DNA from: Lysobacter sp. BMK333-48F3
Lineage (GTDB): Bacteria; Pseudomonadota; Gammaproteobacteria; Xanthomonadales; Xanthomonadaceae
Direction of reading: 5' to 3'
Assembly (NCBI RefSeq): GCF_019733395.1
Contig: NZ_JAIHOO010000001.1
Span: 1,426,001-1,490,000, forward strand
DNA length: 64,000 nucleotides
Below the pieces are notes generated by a model. That model was not told the origin of the DNA. It did not search any database and saw only the letters and a program-made list of their open reading frames with translations. This document shows positions 51,026 to 59,702 of this stretch, one piece after another; position 1 is the stretch's first letter, and each line of letters begins with the position of its first letter. The position numbers and the translations under genes were made by a program.

Positions 51026-51609
51026 ACCCTGTCCATCCAGTGAGCATGCCGCTCTCCCGCAGTCAGAATCGCGTCGCCGCGACGGTTTGTACAATCAATT
51101 CTGCCTAAATGTGTAATTGATCGAATCAATAGACTCGCAGCCCGCGCTAGGACGACCGCGTCGCTCGGCTTGGACCTAAGACAATTCCTAGTTGCCACAT
51201 CCGGCGATCTGTCGCGACCATGTCCGCGAACAGATCAGATACGCGATCGCTTCCGTCTCGGCGCCGACGGCGCCGCAGACGAAGTCGATGCCCCCTCCGC
51301 CATGGATCGCCGCCATCCCCGTCGAGGCTACGGCCGCGACCGCGGTCGTTCCCCATCGCAAGGCGGCACGTGCCCGGATCGCCGGTACCGAGCGGCCATC
51401 GTCGTCCTGCTGCCGCAGCCGGCGTCGCGGCCGGGCGAACGCATCGAACGCCCTCCGCGCGAACCGGACCCAGCGACTGAAGCGGCATAGCGGCAAGTGC
51501 GGTTTGCTCCGCGTGCCGACCCGGCGAGGTAAGAATTCTGACAATACCCGCAGTCGCTGCGGAGAGGCACCGTCAGGGTGCGGTACACACAGCCCTAACG
51601 GAGGAAGTC
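51026..51609. other. 584-bp divergent region between katB and the S8 protease gene
   Basis: An A+T-rich block at 51085-51135 next to katB holds two overlapping palindromes. The centre (51190-51540) contains open frames on both strands with Arg-rich products, judged non-coding. The S8 gene has a clear GGAGGAAG ribosome-binding site at 51600-51607. Confidence 0.5.
51094..51130. promoter_or_regulatory. overlapping palindromes upstream of katB
   Basis: ATCAATT (51094-51100) is the complement of AATTGAT (51115-51121). ATTGATCGAATCAAT (51116-51130) is itself a palindrome with a 3-bp centre. The block is A+T-rich and 70-105 bp upstream of the katB start. It does not show the four-ATAG OxyR pattern clearly, so the regulator is unknown. 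Confidence 0.45.
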
Positions 51610-53289
51610 ATGCTTGCTTTCAGGAACTACGGCCGTACCCGTCTTTCGAGCTTCATCGCCGTCACGTTGCTGGCCGCGCCTTATTCGGCGCTCGCCGGAC
51701 AGGCGATCACCTCCGGACTGGAGAACGGCACGCCTTACGACGGCTTCATCGTCAAATACCGGACGGGCAGCCCCGAGCGCGCCAATGTCGCAGAGGCCAG
51801 GAGCATGCTGGCTCAAGCGGGCCAGGGCGCGATCGGGCCCCAGGCGTTGGCGCTGAACCACGCCCGCCGGCTGGCGATCGGCGCCGACTGGTTCAGAGCC
51901 TCGCGCAAGCTCAATCCGGCCCAGGCGGAAGCGCTCATGCGCAAGATCGCCGCCGATCCCGACGTGGAGTACGTGCAACTCAACACCCGCATGTACCCGG
52001 TGCTGACTCCGAACGACACGCACTACGCACGCCAATGGGCATTCTCCGGGGCCAACGGCATCCGCGCCGAACGCGCATGGGACCGCGCCACCGGCCGAGG
52101 CGTGGTGGTCGCTGTACTGGACACCGGCATCACCGACCATGCGGACCTCAACCCCAATGTCCTGCCCGGCTACGACTTCGTCAGCGATGCCGCCAACGCG
52201 CGCGACGGCGACGGGCGCGACGACGACCCCGCCGACCAAGGCGACTGGAACGACGAATTCGAATGCGACCAACCCGGCTACGATGCGCGCGCCCGCAATT
52301 CGAGCTGGCATGGAACCCACGTCGCCGGCACCGTCGCCGCAAGCACCAACAACGCCGTCGGCGTGGCCGGCACCGCGTTCAACGCAAGCATCGTTCCGGT
52401 CCGCGTTCTGGCCAAATGCGGCGGCACCCTCGCGGACATCGCCGACGCGATCGCCTGGGCGTCCGGAGGCGCGGTCGCGGGGATACCGGCCAACGCCAAC
52501 CCGGCCGAGGTGATCAATATGAGCCTGGGCGGAGGCGGCGGCTGCTCGCGCGTCTACCAGGACGCGATCGACGCGGCGGTCGCTCGCGGCACCACGGTCG
52601 TCGCGGCGGCCGGCAACTACTCCATGGACGTCGCCGACTTCCAGCCGGCCAGTTGCGCGAATGTCATCGCCGTGGCTTCCACCGACAGCGACGGCAACGC
52701 CTCGTGGTTCAGCAACTTCGGCGCCGGCATCGACATCGCTGCGCCCGGCGGCGACGTCATCTCGACCTACAACAGCGGCCGTACGGTACCCGGCGCCGCG
52801 GCCTATTCCGCCATGAGCGGAACATCGATGGCCGCCCCCCACGTCGCCGGCGTCGTCGCCCTGGCCCAATCCGTCGCCGCCGTTCCGCAGACGCCGGCGC
52901 AGATGGAAGCGCTGATCACCGCCAACGCGACGCCGTTCGCGGCGCCACAGGATCAAGCGGTCGGCGCGGGCATCCTCAACGCCCAAGCCGTGGTCGACGC
53001 CGTGGCGCCCCGCCAAGGCTGGTACCTCTACCGCAATACACTGGTGACGCTTAGCCAGGCCGGGCAGGCGCAATGCGTCACTCCCCGCGGCAACGCGACC
53101 GGCTGTCGCCAACTCGACCGCACGGATCGGGCCTACCTGCTCCAGTTGGCGGCGGAAGCCAACGCGAACGGCAGCCTCTTGACCTGCGGCAGCCCCGTCT
53201 ACGACGCCACCTGGGGCGCGGTGCCGTCGGACCCGACGCATTGGTGCAACGCCTTCCCGCGCGAACGGCCGGCGCTGCGAGCGCTGTAA
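51610..53289 (+). CDS. secreted S8 (subtilisin-family) serine protease
   Basis: The protein has 559 residues. GGAGGAAGTC precedes the ATG. A signal peptide (about 1-29) is followed by an I9-like pro-domain (about 40-135, YDGFIVKYRTG ... PDVEYVQLNTR) and the catalytic domain with Asp171 (VAVLDTGI), His234 (HGTHVAGT), oxyanion Asn in AAGNYS and Ser406 (GTSMAAPH). The last 90 residues form a Cys-containing extension (QCVTPRGNATGC, LTCGSP, HWCNAF) that may be removed or bind substrate. This is typical of extracellular proteases of Lysobacter and Xanthomonas. A strong terminator follows. Confidence 0.95.
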   Translation: MLAFRNYGRTRLSSFIAVTLLAAPYSALAGQAITSGLENGTPYDGFIVKYRTGSPERANVAEARSMLAQAGQGAIGPQALALNHARRLAIGADWFRASRKLNPAQAEALMRKIAADPDVEYVQLNTRMYPVLTPNDTHYARQWAFSGANGIRAERAWDRATGRGVVVAVLDTGITDHADLNPNVLPGYDFVSDAANARDGDGRDDDPADQGDWNDEFECDQPGYDARARNSSWHGTHVAGTVAASTNNAVGVAGTAFNASIVPVRVLAKCGGTLADIADAIAWASGGAVAGIPANANPAEVINMSLGGGGGCSRVYQDAIDAAVARGTTVVAAAGNYSMDVADFQPASCANVIAVASTDSDGNASWFSNFGAGIDIAAPGGDVISTYNSGRTVPGAAAYSAMSGTSMAAPHVAGVVALAQSVAAVPQTPAQMEALITANATPFAAPQDQAVGAGILNAQAVVDAVAPRQGWYLYRNTLVTLSQAGQAQCVTPRGNATGCRQLDRTDRAYLLQLAAEANANGSLLTCGSPVYDATWGAVPSDPTHWCNAFPRERPALRAL

Positions 53290-53331
53290 TTGCACGACCC
53301 GGCCACGGCGGCCTCGCCCGTAGCCGACTGC

Positions 53332-53361
53332 ACGGGCAACCCCTTCGCCGGGGTTGCCCGT
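53332..53361 (+). terminator. terminator of the S8 protease gene
   Basis: Perfect 12-bp arms ACGGGCAACCCC (53332-53343) and GGGGTTGCCCGT (53350-53361) flank a 6-base loop, 43 bp after the stop. No long T-run follows, but the stem is very stable. Confidence 0.75.
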
Positions 53362-53445
53362 TCGGGCCGGGAACGGATACGCAAACCAACGCCGCCGCCC
53401 GCACCGACCTCTTCCATCCCCCTCGCCAGGACCGCCGACAGAAAC

Positions 53446-54027
53446 ATGAAATCGCCCACGCTTCCCGCAGCCCCGCTCCTGCTCTTGGCCAGCTTGACCG
53501 CCTGCGGGCCCGGCCAGCCCGCCGCATCCCGGCCAACCACCGCGCTGCCGCCCAATACCAAACACGCGACGCTGGCGGCGGACCCGAAGAACGCGACCTA
53601 CACCATCGAAGGCAAGCCAGTGAGGCTGGTCGACGGATTCAACGAAGAGGTCATCGTTCCCGGATCGGCGTCCACCAGCATCACGCGCTACGCAGGTCGC
53701 GAACTGAAGACCGATCTCAACGGCGATCATCGCAACGACACCGTTTTTCTCCTGACCCAGGACAACGGCGGTAGCGGAACTTTCTACTACGCGGCGGCGG
53801 CGCTCAGTACACCACAGGGATATCTGGGCACCAACGCGGTGTTCGTCGGTGACCGGATCAAGGTTCGGTCGGTGGAAGCCGAACCGGGAAGTCCGGCGGC
53901 GTTCTGGGTCGCCTACGACGAACGCACCGTGCAGGAATCGGACAGCCCGGTCATGCGATCGAGCAAGATCCGATGGGACGGATACACCCTGGTCGACGCC
54001 GAGGCCGCCAGCGGCGAACGCGATTGA
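53446..54027 (+). CDS. lipoprotein of unknown function
   Basis: The protein has 193 residues and starts at the ATG at 53446. The lipobox LTAC (Cys20) closes a short signal, so it is lipid-anchored. The mature part has the calcium-loop-like DLNGDHRNDTVFLLTQDNGG followed by FYYAAAAL, a pattern found in several uncharacterised proteobacterial lipoproteins. It is separated from the protease by a terminator, so it is probably transcribed alone. Confidence 0.75.
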   Translation: MKSPTLPAAPLLLLASLTACGPGQPAASRPTTALPPNTKHATLAADPKNATYTIEGKPVRLVDGFNEEVIVPGSASTSITRYAGRELKTDLNGDHRNDTVFLLTQDNGGSGTFYYAAAALSTPQGYLGTNAVFVGDRIKVRSVEAEPGSPAAFWVAYDERTVQESDSPVMRSSKIRWDGYTLVDAEAASGERD

Positions 54028-54635
54028 CCGGATCTCGGTCCAACAGCCGCTCCCGGTCCTCGGCGAACCGCAGCGGCGATTCGGCGGCGGCGCCGCAAAC
54101 AGACGACGCTTCGCTGGAGTCCGCAGCGTCGTCGCCCTGACCGCCGCGCTCGGCCGATGTCGCCCGGGCCCGACAATAGCAGGCCGGCAGCAGCTGACCG
54201 GCAGGAGTTGTCGCGATCGCGCGTCGAAGCGAAGCGCGACCGGCGGCGTTCCGCCCCCACCCGCAAGATTTCCGCGCATCTCGATCGCTGGCCTCAACTC
54301 GGGGCCGGCATCCGCGTCGGACCGTCTTGTCGATCAAAGTGGTCATTAGTGACCACTGCCTGGACATATGTCCAAGGCGAATCAGACTTTCCCTACAGAC
54401 GTCATCGACCGCGCTGCGGATACTGGATTCCGCCGCCAGCGCAGCCGCGCGATCGTGACAGCACGCTCGGTCACGACCGGTGCCGATGTCGAAGCTCGTG
54501 CGACCCAAGGCGGGACCTGCGGCGGATCGCTGTCGATATGCTGGAGCTTAAAGTAGCCGTCTCGAATCCAGCCCCCCCCCGCGCGAATCGCGCGCACCGG
54601 CGCGCGAGCGCGCTGCCACCGAGCAAGAGTCTGAG
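54028..54635. other. 608-bp region upstream of the immunity-effector pair
   Basis: Open frames in the first half are Arg-rich and unconvincing. Near 54339-54374 two perfect palindromes stand side by side, probably the control region of the lipoprotein-lipase operon. A C-run occurs near 54570. A frame from the ATG at 54368 (62 codons) is judged a chance. Confidence 0.5.
54339..54374. promoter_or_regulatory. twin palindromes before the immunity-effector operon
   Basis: GTGGTCATTAGTGACCAC (54339-54356) and TGGACATATGTCCA (54361-54374) are both perfect and only four bases apart. They lie about 265-300 bp upstream of the lipoprotein start. The arrangement suggests dimeric regulator binding. Confidence 0.5.
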
Positions 54636-55262
54636 ATGAAAGCGACCCCGCCCCTCCTTGTTGCCGTCTGCATCCTGGCTGCGCTGAGCGCTTGCTCGAA
54701 TGCGGTTCTGGATCCGAAGTACGAGCGCAATCCGGAGCCGCGGCAGAAGTATGTCGTGACGGCGACGGTAGACGGAGCCCCGGGGCCGTTCGAAGTCGCT
54801 ACAGCGGGCGCGCAGTATGTGATTGGTCCGACACAGACCTGCATGCCGTCGGCCGAACCGATATCCGGCACTTTCCCGACACCGTCTCGGGCGGGGACCT
54901 CTGCGCAGGTTCGAAAGTTGCCAGGAGACAGATTCGAATTCGATATCTACCTGGATGCGATGCGTCCTAAAGACTACTTCGGCAAGGGCGTCTGCACCTG
55001 GGTCGTGGAGGGCGTTAGCATCCGTCTCAAAGCGAGAAACGCTACGAATGAGCGGGAATTCGTCGCTTTTTTGGATCAAGAGCAGCTCTTAGGTCAGCAG
55101 CCGGTAGTTCTATATGCCCGCGGAAGTCTCTACGGAAAAGTTCCGGGTGCGTACGATGAAACGGAAGAGGCAATTGAAGAACAACATGCGGCCAGCCGCT
55201 ACGGAACCGATGCAGGAACGCTTTTCAAGATCACATTGCAGTCCCAGGAATCAGTCCAGTGA
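54636..55262 (+). CDS. lipoprotein, probable immunity protein for the adjacent lipase effector
   Basis: The protein has 208 residues. The lipobox LSAC (Cys20) predicts a periplasmic lipoprotein. The mature region is soluble, with GPTQTCMPSAEPISGTFPTP and GVCTWVVEGVSIRLKA suggesting one disulfide. The TGA overlaps the GTG of the effector gene. Immunity proteins of Xanthomonadales type IV effectors are typically lipoproteins encoded directly upstream of the effector, which is the arrangement seen. The DNA is less G+C-rich than the rest, suggesting transfer as a cassette. Neutralising activity is inferred. Confidence 0.8.
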   Translation: MKATPPLLVAVCILAALSACSNAVLDPKYERNPEPRQKYVVTATVDGAPGPFEVATAGAQYVIGPTQTCMPSAEPISGTFPTPSRAGTSAQVRKLPGDRFEFDIYLDAMRPKDYFGKGVCTWVVEGVSIRLKARNATNEREFVAFLDQEQLLGQQPVVLYARGSLYGKVPGAYDETEEAIEEQHAASRYGTDAGTLFKITLQSQESVQ

Positions 55263-56599
55263 CTATCAGCAGCCTCCATTATGCGGAGCTTAGTGATATC
55301 GCTTACGAGCCGCCCGCCCCCTTGCCCAATGGAGACCACTATGTGCGCATTGGCGGCGTTAGGTACGACATTCTAGAAATCGCCGACAACAAATTGTCCG
55401 GCTATCAAGGCGTCATGTTTCAGCGCTCGGATACCAAGGAAATAGTGGTAGCCCACCGCGGCACCGAGTTCTTCGGCGAACCGCTCGACGACGTGACCCG
55501 CGCGGACGGCGGCATGGTCGCCCGGCGCGCCAACCAGCAGGCGGCCGACGCCATCGCCTTCACCCGTCGGGCCATGCAGCGCGCCGAAGAGCTGGGGGTT
55601 CCGGTCAGCGTGACCGGGCACTCGCTGGGCGGCTGCCTGACCCAGATCAGCGCGGCCAAGCTCGGCCTGTATGGGGAGACCTTCAACGCGTTCGGCGCGG
55701 CGGATCTCAACCTGCGCATTCCCGAGGGCGGCCGTCAGGTGGTCAACCATGTGATGGCCGCGGACTTCGTCAGTTCCGCCAGCCGCCACTTCGGCGAGGT
55801 GCGCGTCTATGCCAGCCGCCACGACGTAAACACCTTGTCGCTAGCCGGTTACGGCAACAACGACAGCCGCTACGCCGACCCGCGCAACTTTCCCTTTGCC
55901 GCCGGGGCCGGCGCCCTGTCCCACAGCCTGCACCATTTCCGCGACAGCGACGGCGACCGGCAACCCGACGTGTCCGTACTGCGCGACCCGGAAACCCGGG
56001 TCAACGCCCACCGTTTCCACGACATGATCGACAAGTTCCGCAGCGACGTATGGACCCTGCGCGAAGGCATGTCGATCGGCGGTGCGGTGCTGAGGGGGCC
56101 GAGAGGCGTCGCCGAGGAAATCCTGCGGCACGCTCCCGAGAAATCTCCCGACAGCCCGTTCAAGGATGCCCAAGGCGCGCCGCCGGCCGGCGAAGCGCGG
56201 CCGTTCGATCCGCGCCATCCCGACCATCCGCAGCACGCGATGCACGGCGCGATCCGACTCGGCGTGGAGCGGATCTTCGCCGAACAGGGCCGGCCGTTCG
56301 ACCAGGCCGGCGAACGCACCAGCGCGGCCCTGCTCGCCAACGCGCGCGAGCACGGGCTGAGCCGGGTCGACCATGTCGTCGCCGGCCGCCGCCAGGGCGC
56401 GGGTACGGACGTGTTCGCGGTGCAGGGCGAGCCGCACGACCCGGCGCATCGGCGGGCGCAGGTCGACACCGAGCTCGCGGCCCAGGTTCCGGTCGAAGCG
56501 TCGTTCCAGCGCCTGGCCGCCGCCGACCGGCAGCAGGCCGCGGCCCAGGAACAACATCACCAGGAACAGACCGTGGCCGCGATCGCGAGAACCGTCTGA
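55259..56599 (+). CDS. candidate antibacterial T4SS effector: class 3 lipase plus XVIPCD
   Basis: The protein has 446 residues and starts at a GTG overlapping the lipoprotein stop. The front 250 residues form an alpha/beta-hydrolase of the lipase class 3 type: VVAHRGTEF and the nucleophile elbow GHSLGG with Ser122. The C-terminal 130 residues are a clear XVIPCD (HPDHPQHAMHGAIRLGVERI, LSRVDHVV at 367, VFAVQGEP at 385). Lacking a Sec signal, it should be delivered by the type IV machine and hydrolyse membrane lipids in the rival's periplasm, as the lipoprotein neighbour suggests. Asp and His partners of the triad were not assigned. Confidence 0.87.
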   Translation: MTISSLHYAELSDIAYEPPAPLPNGDHYVRIGGVRYDILEIADNKLSGYQGVMFQRSDTKEIVVAHRGTEFFGEPLDDVTRADGGMVARRANQQAADAIAFTRRAMQRAEELGVPVSVTGHSLGGCLTQISAAKLGLYGETFNAFGAADLNLRIPEGGRQVVNHVMAADFVSSASRHFGEVRVYASRHDVNTLSLAGYGNNDSRYADPRNFPFAAGAGALSHSLHHFRDSDGDRQPDVSVLRDPETRVNAHRFHDMIDKFRSDVWTLREGMSIGGAVLRGPRGVAEEILRHAPEKSPDSPFKDAQGAPPAGEARPFDPRHPDHPQHAMHGAIRLGVERIFAEQGRPFDQAGERTSAALLANAREHGLSRVDHVVAGRRQGAGTDVFAVQGEPHDPAHRRAQVDTELAAQVPVEASFQRLAAADRQQAAAQEQHHQEQTVAAIARTV

Positions 56600-56795
56600 G
56601 TTTTCCGACCAGCCGCTTCCGGCTGCGCGCTCGTCGCACGCGAACGCGCCCCGCTTCCCGCCATGCTCTCCTGCGCTGTGTCGATCGCCGGCTTCATCGC
56701 CTGCCGTAGGCGTAGGACGCCGCAAGCCTCACAATCGGCGGCCGCACGGGAAGACGGCTCGCGCAGACGATGCCCGCCCACGCCAGGGACACGCC

Positions 56796-57725
56796 ATGAC
56801 CGCAACCGACCTCACCCCCTTGCTGCTCGACGCGCTCGGCCAGCGCATCGAGACCGATGCCGCGCAGGCGCTGGCCCAGGCCCTGGGCGGCAAACCGTTC
56901 AAGCATGCGACGCCGAACGGCGGCGGCCACCTCGGCAGCGGCAAGCTCGGGATCGAGGTCGGCACCGCGACGCAGATCGACAACCGCGGTTATTTCCCGC
57001 CGCGCAAGGACGGCCGGCGCTGGGTCACCTGGGTCTCGCACGCGTTCGTGTATCCCAACTACCGCGGCTCGCTGCCGGCCGGGTTCGACTGGACGATGGA
57101 CGAGGCAGCACTGGGCGCGAACTTCCGCCGCCGCGTCGAGGGCGCGATCCAGGAGGTGCGCTACGTCTTGCCGGCGCCGCGCGAAGGCCTGGCGGCCAAG
57201 GCCATGCTCGGTTCGAACGGGCGGCCCAAGTGCCTGCTGCTGCGCGTCGCCGAAGAAGGCGCCTATGCCACCGTGTATCCGGACGGCAAGCCCGAGCAAT
57301 CGGTCGAGGACGGATTCTTCGCCGCCTGGGCCGCCTTGAACGGCGTGCTGCGGCCGGACCGGCTCGACTCCGCTCGGCTGGACGCGCTGCGACAGCGACA
57401 GACCACCCCGTTGGGCTTTCTGATCGAAGACCTCGGCGGTCTGTTGTGGGAAGGCGACGTCGGCGCGGACCATGCCGCGTTCTGCCATGCCTACATGAAC
57501 CGGCTGATGAAACCGGACCAGGCCTGCGCCTTGTTCGACGCCGGCGAAACCTTCGGCGACACCAATCATTGGCGCAAGGCCGGCGAGGCGATGACCGAGG
57601 ACGGCTGGGACAACTACGACCGCATCGCGCCACGCTATGCGCAGCGCTGGGCGCAGTGGCAACGCGGCGAGATCCGTTCGATGGTCGATTGGCCGGACGA
57701 CACGGTGCCGTCGGACGAGGACTGA
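56796..57725 (+). CDS. conserved-looking protein of unknown function
   Basis: The protein has 309 residues. CAGGGA lies eight bases before the ATG. The product is soluble, Trp-rich and acidic, with blocks such as GYFPPRKDGRRWVTWVSHAF, VYPNYRGSLPAGFDW and DDAGETFGDTNHW-like segments. No catalytic signature or membrane segment is visible. It lies 196 bp after the lipase effector in the same direction and could belong to the module, for example as an extra immunity or adaptor gene, but there is no direct evidence. Confidence 0.7.
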   Translation: MTATDLTPLLLDALGQRIETDAAQALAQALGGKPFKHATPNGGGHLGSGKLGIEVGTATQIDNRGYFPPRKDGRRWVTWVSHAFVYPNYRGSLPAGFDWTMDEAALGANFRRRVEGAIQEVRYVLPAPREGLAAKAMLGSNGRPKCLLLRVAEEGAYATVYPDGKPEQSVEDGFFAAWAALNGVLRPDRLDSARLDALRQRQTTPLGFLIEDLGGLLWEGDVGADHAAFCHAYMNRLMKPDQACALFDAGETFGDTNHWRKAGEAMTEDGWDNYDRIAPRYAQRWAQWQRGEIRSMVDWPDDTVPSDED

Positions 57726-57897
57726 AGTCGCCGCGATCGAACCGCGCGGATTGGATCGGGCGGATCGGATTGGGCGAGGCGGCGGTTTACCGCGCCGCGG
57801 ACAACGGCAAAAAGCACACTTGACCTAACTGCGACCGGGCTGTCGCGGCAGGTCAGTTCCTGACACTAGAACTGAACGCTGCCGCGACACGGATCGG

Positions 57898-58242
57898 TTA
57901 CGCGATCCAATCCATAAGCTCGGAATACACCAGCACCAGGCCCATGGCGCGCAATTCCGGCCCCAAACGGTATGGCCAGGACGGGTTGTCGGTATCGAAG
58001 CACACCGTCACCACCTTGGCCGCCTGATGGACGACTTTCAGGTTGCGGATATCGGCACAACGGTCGGCGAGGCGCCGGGCGCGGTCGACCACGTCGGCGA
58101 GGGAGCGGAAGCTGCCGGCGCGCGCAGTCAGCATGACCAGATGCTTGCTGGACGCGGCTTGGGGCTCGGCCGGGACGTCCGTAACGATGGCGGTGTTGTC
58201 CTGCAGCCACGGGCTGAACGAGTGGAGTGTGTTACGAAGCAT
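57898..58242 (-). CDS. small protein of unknown function, paralogue of the gene at 63750
   Basis: The protein has 114 residues and starts at the ATG at 58240-58242, with GAGGGGG upstream. It has no signal or membrane segment. The second half (TVCFDTDNPSWPYRLGPELR, MGLVLVYSELMDWIA) matches the partial gene at the right window edge, sharing roughly 40% of residues including the GLVL-Y-EL-DW ending. A CRP/Clp-like site covers its promoter, so it may belong to the Clp regulon. The function is unknown. Confidence 0.7.
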   Translation of the reverse strand: MLRNTLHSFSPWLQDNTAIVTDVPAEPQAASSKHLVMLTARAGSFRSLADVVDRARRLADRCADIRNLKVVHQAAKVVTVCFDTDNPSWPYRLGPELRAMGLVLVYSELMDWIA

Positions 58243-58667
58243 GGGGCGCCCCCTCTGTACGTTGGTGTACAGTGAACTGCGTCACAAAAATCATGCCAAG
58301 TTTGGCGGCTCTAGCCGGCCCGCTTCGCCGCCGCTGACCGCCCGCCCGACGCGACGTCGGCCGTTCCCGGCGATCGCCCCGAGTCAGCGACGGGCGGCCC
58401 ATGCTCGCCGGCTGCCCGGCGTCGACCGCAGCGCGCCGGCCTGCTTTGCCTTGCGAAACGACGGGAGCGACGACGCGGACGATCGACGCGCGCAGCCGTG
58501 CCGCCGCCACGCCGTATGCGGTGTGCAAGCCGCGACGGGTTCGCATAGGGTGGTCGACCCATTCGCTCGCGAAGACGCGGTCGCGTCGACCTGCGCCCGT
58601 TCGCGCTTGCGCCGTTCATCCGGCCGGCCGCAGCGTTGCGGCTTCGTCGCCACGACCCAAGACCGCC
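58243..58667. other. 425-bp divergent region before the DUF6194 gene
   Basis: The left end holds a CRP/Clp-like site and a TGTAC-N6-GTACA repeat (58256-58271), both close to the leftward gene. The remainder is G+C-rich with only Arg-rich open frames and is judged non-coding. Confidence 0.5.
58271..58286. promoter_or_regulatory. CRP/Clp-like binding site AGTGA-N6-TCACA
   Basis: AGTGAACTGCGTCACA matches the TGTGA-N6-TCACA consensus at 9 of 10 positions. It is centred about 36 bp upstream of the ATG at 58242. Clp is the CRP-like regulator of extracellular enzymes and virulence in Xanthomonas and Lysobacter. Confidence 0.55.
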
Positions 58668-59117
58668 ATGACTCAAGACCAGATCCGCCAGTACTTCGCC
58701 GCCGACCCGGCGGTGCGCATCCAGATCGCCTGTGCCGAAGACGGCAGCCCGCAGCTGGCCTGGGGCGATACCTTCTGCTTCGTCGTCGACGGCCAGGGCG
58801 AAACGAAGAAGATGCCGTTCGCCACCATCGTCACCAAGGACTACCCCGGTTTCGACGACGCCTCGCAACTCGATCGCGGCGGCCGCTTCCGGCTCAACCT
58901 CGATCTGGGCAAGGACCGCTTCGGCCAGTTGTTCGGCTTCGCTCCGCGCGAGTTCGCCGCGCACCGCGACCGCTTCGACTTCACCGAAGCCGACCGCCTG
59001 TTTCCGCATCCGGCTTATGGCGCGAACGGCTGGGCTTCGGTGATCGACCCCGGCCAACGCAGCGGCGAAGCGCTGACCGAACTGATGGCGTTCGCGCTGC
59101 AGCGGGCCAAGAGCTGA
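58668..59117 (+). CDS. DUF6194-family protein
   Basis: The protein has 149 residues and starts at the ATG at 58668. The typical family blocks are present: PFATIVTKDYPGFDDASQLD, GGRFRLNLDLGKDRFGQLFG, LFPHPAYGANGWASVIDPGQ. Such proteins are widespread in soil bacteria, about 150-160 residues long, cytoplasmic and without known function. It is a single gene. Confidence 0.85.
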   Translation: MTQDQIRQYFAADPAVRIQIACAEDGSPQLAWGDTFCFVVDGQGETKKMPFATIVTKDYPGFDDASQLDRGGRFRLNLDLGKDRFGQLFGFAPREFAAHRDRFDFTEADRLFPHPAYGANGWASVIDPGQRSGEALTELMAFALQRAKS

Positions 59118-59195
59118 GCCGACGCTGCGACGCGTTGCGCATGCGCCGGCCGCGCGGCCGGTCGCGAGCGATCGGTCCGATCCGAGTCGGGCCGC

Positions 59196-59498
59196 TCAGG
59201 CGCAGGCCGCCAGCTCCGCCCGCACCGATTCGCCCTGCGCGCTGAGCCAGCGCGCCACCCAGTTGGCCGCGGCGGCCTCGGTGCGGAACGGGCGGCTGAC
59301 GTGCTCGCGCACGCCGAGGTGGCGGCGGATCGTCGCCACCGCGCAATGGCCCTCGCGCGGCGGCGTGACGGTGGCCAGCCAGGCTTCGGCATCCTCGTCG
59401 GGCACCGCGACCAGGTGCGAGGGGAAGATCGAGCCGGAAAACGGGGCTTCCCAGTGGAAGCCGGTGGGCAGGTCGTGCGGGGTCGGGGTCGTGTCCAT
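59196..59498 (-). CDS. 100-aa protein of unknown function
   Basis: The start is the ATG at 59496-59498 (MDTTPTPHDLPTGFHWEAPF). The product is soluble and acidic at first, with a helical C-terminal half (FRTEAAAANWVARWLSAQGE). Composition and codon use are protein-like, but no family or motif was recognised. It converges with the DUF6194 gene 78 bp away. Confidence 0.6.
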   Translation of the reverse strand: MDTTPTPHDLPTGFHWEAPFSGSIFPSHLVAVPDEDAEAWLATVTPPREGHCAVATIRRHLGVREHVSRPFRTEAAAANWVARWLSAQGESVRAELAACA

Positions 59499-59702
59499 GC
59501 GGCGGACCCTAGCCGGCCTGGGTCTCGCCGGCTAAGACGCAGCCGCCGGCCGAGGCCGCCCGGGCGCGGCCGGCGTCCGGCGAGGATCCGGACCCGGCTC
59601 GCAAACCGCGCATCCGGCCCTCGCGTCTGCGGTGGCCGTCGCAGACGCGCCGGTCCGCGGCCGCGACGATGGCCGGGCGGACCTTCCAGGGGGGAACAAC
59701 GC

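Noticed and set aside
51188..51544. 118-aa minus-strand frame upstream of the S8 protease
   Set aside because: Arg-rich front, no ribosome-binding site and no recognisable domain; probably promoter DNA.
54368..54556. 62-codon frame from the ATG inside a palindrome
   Set aside because: No ribosome-binding site and no protein-like pattern; the ATG is part of the palindrome.
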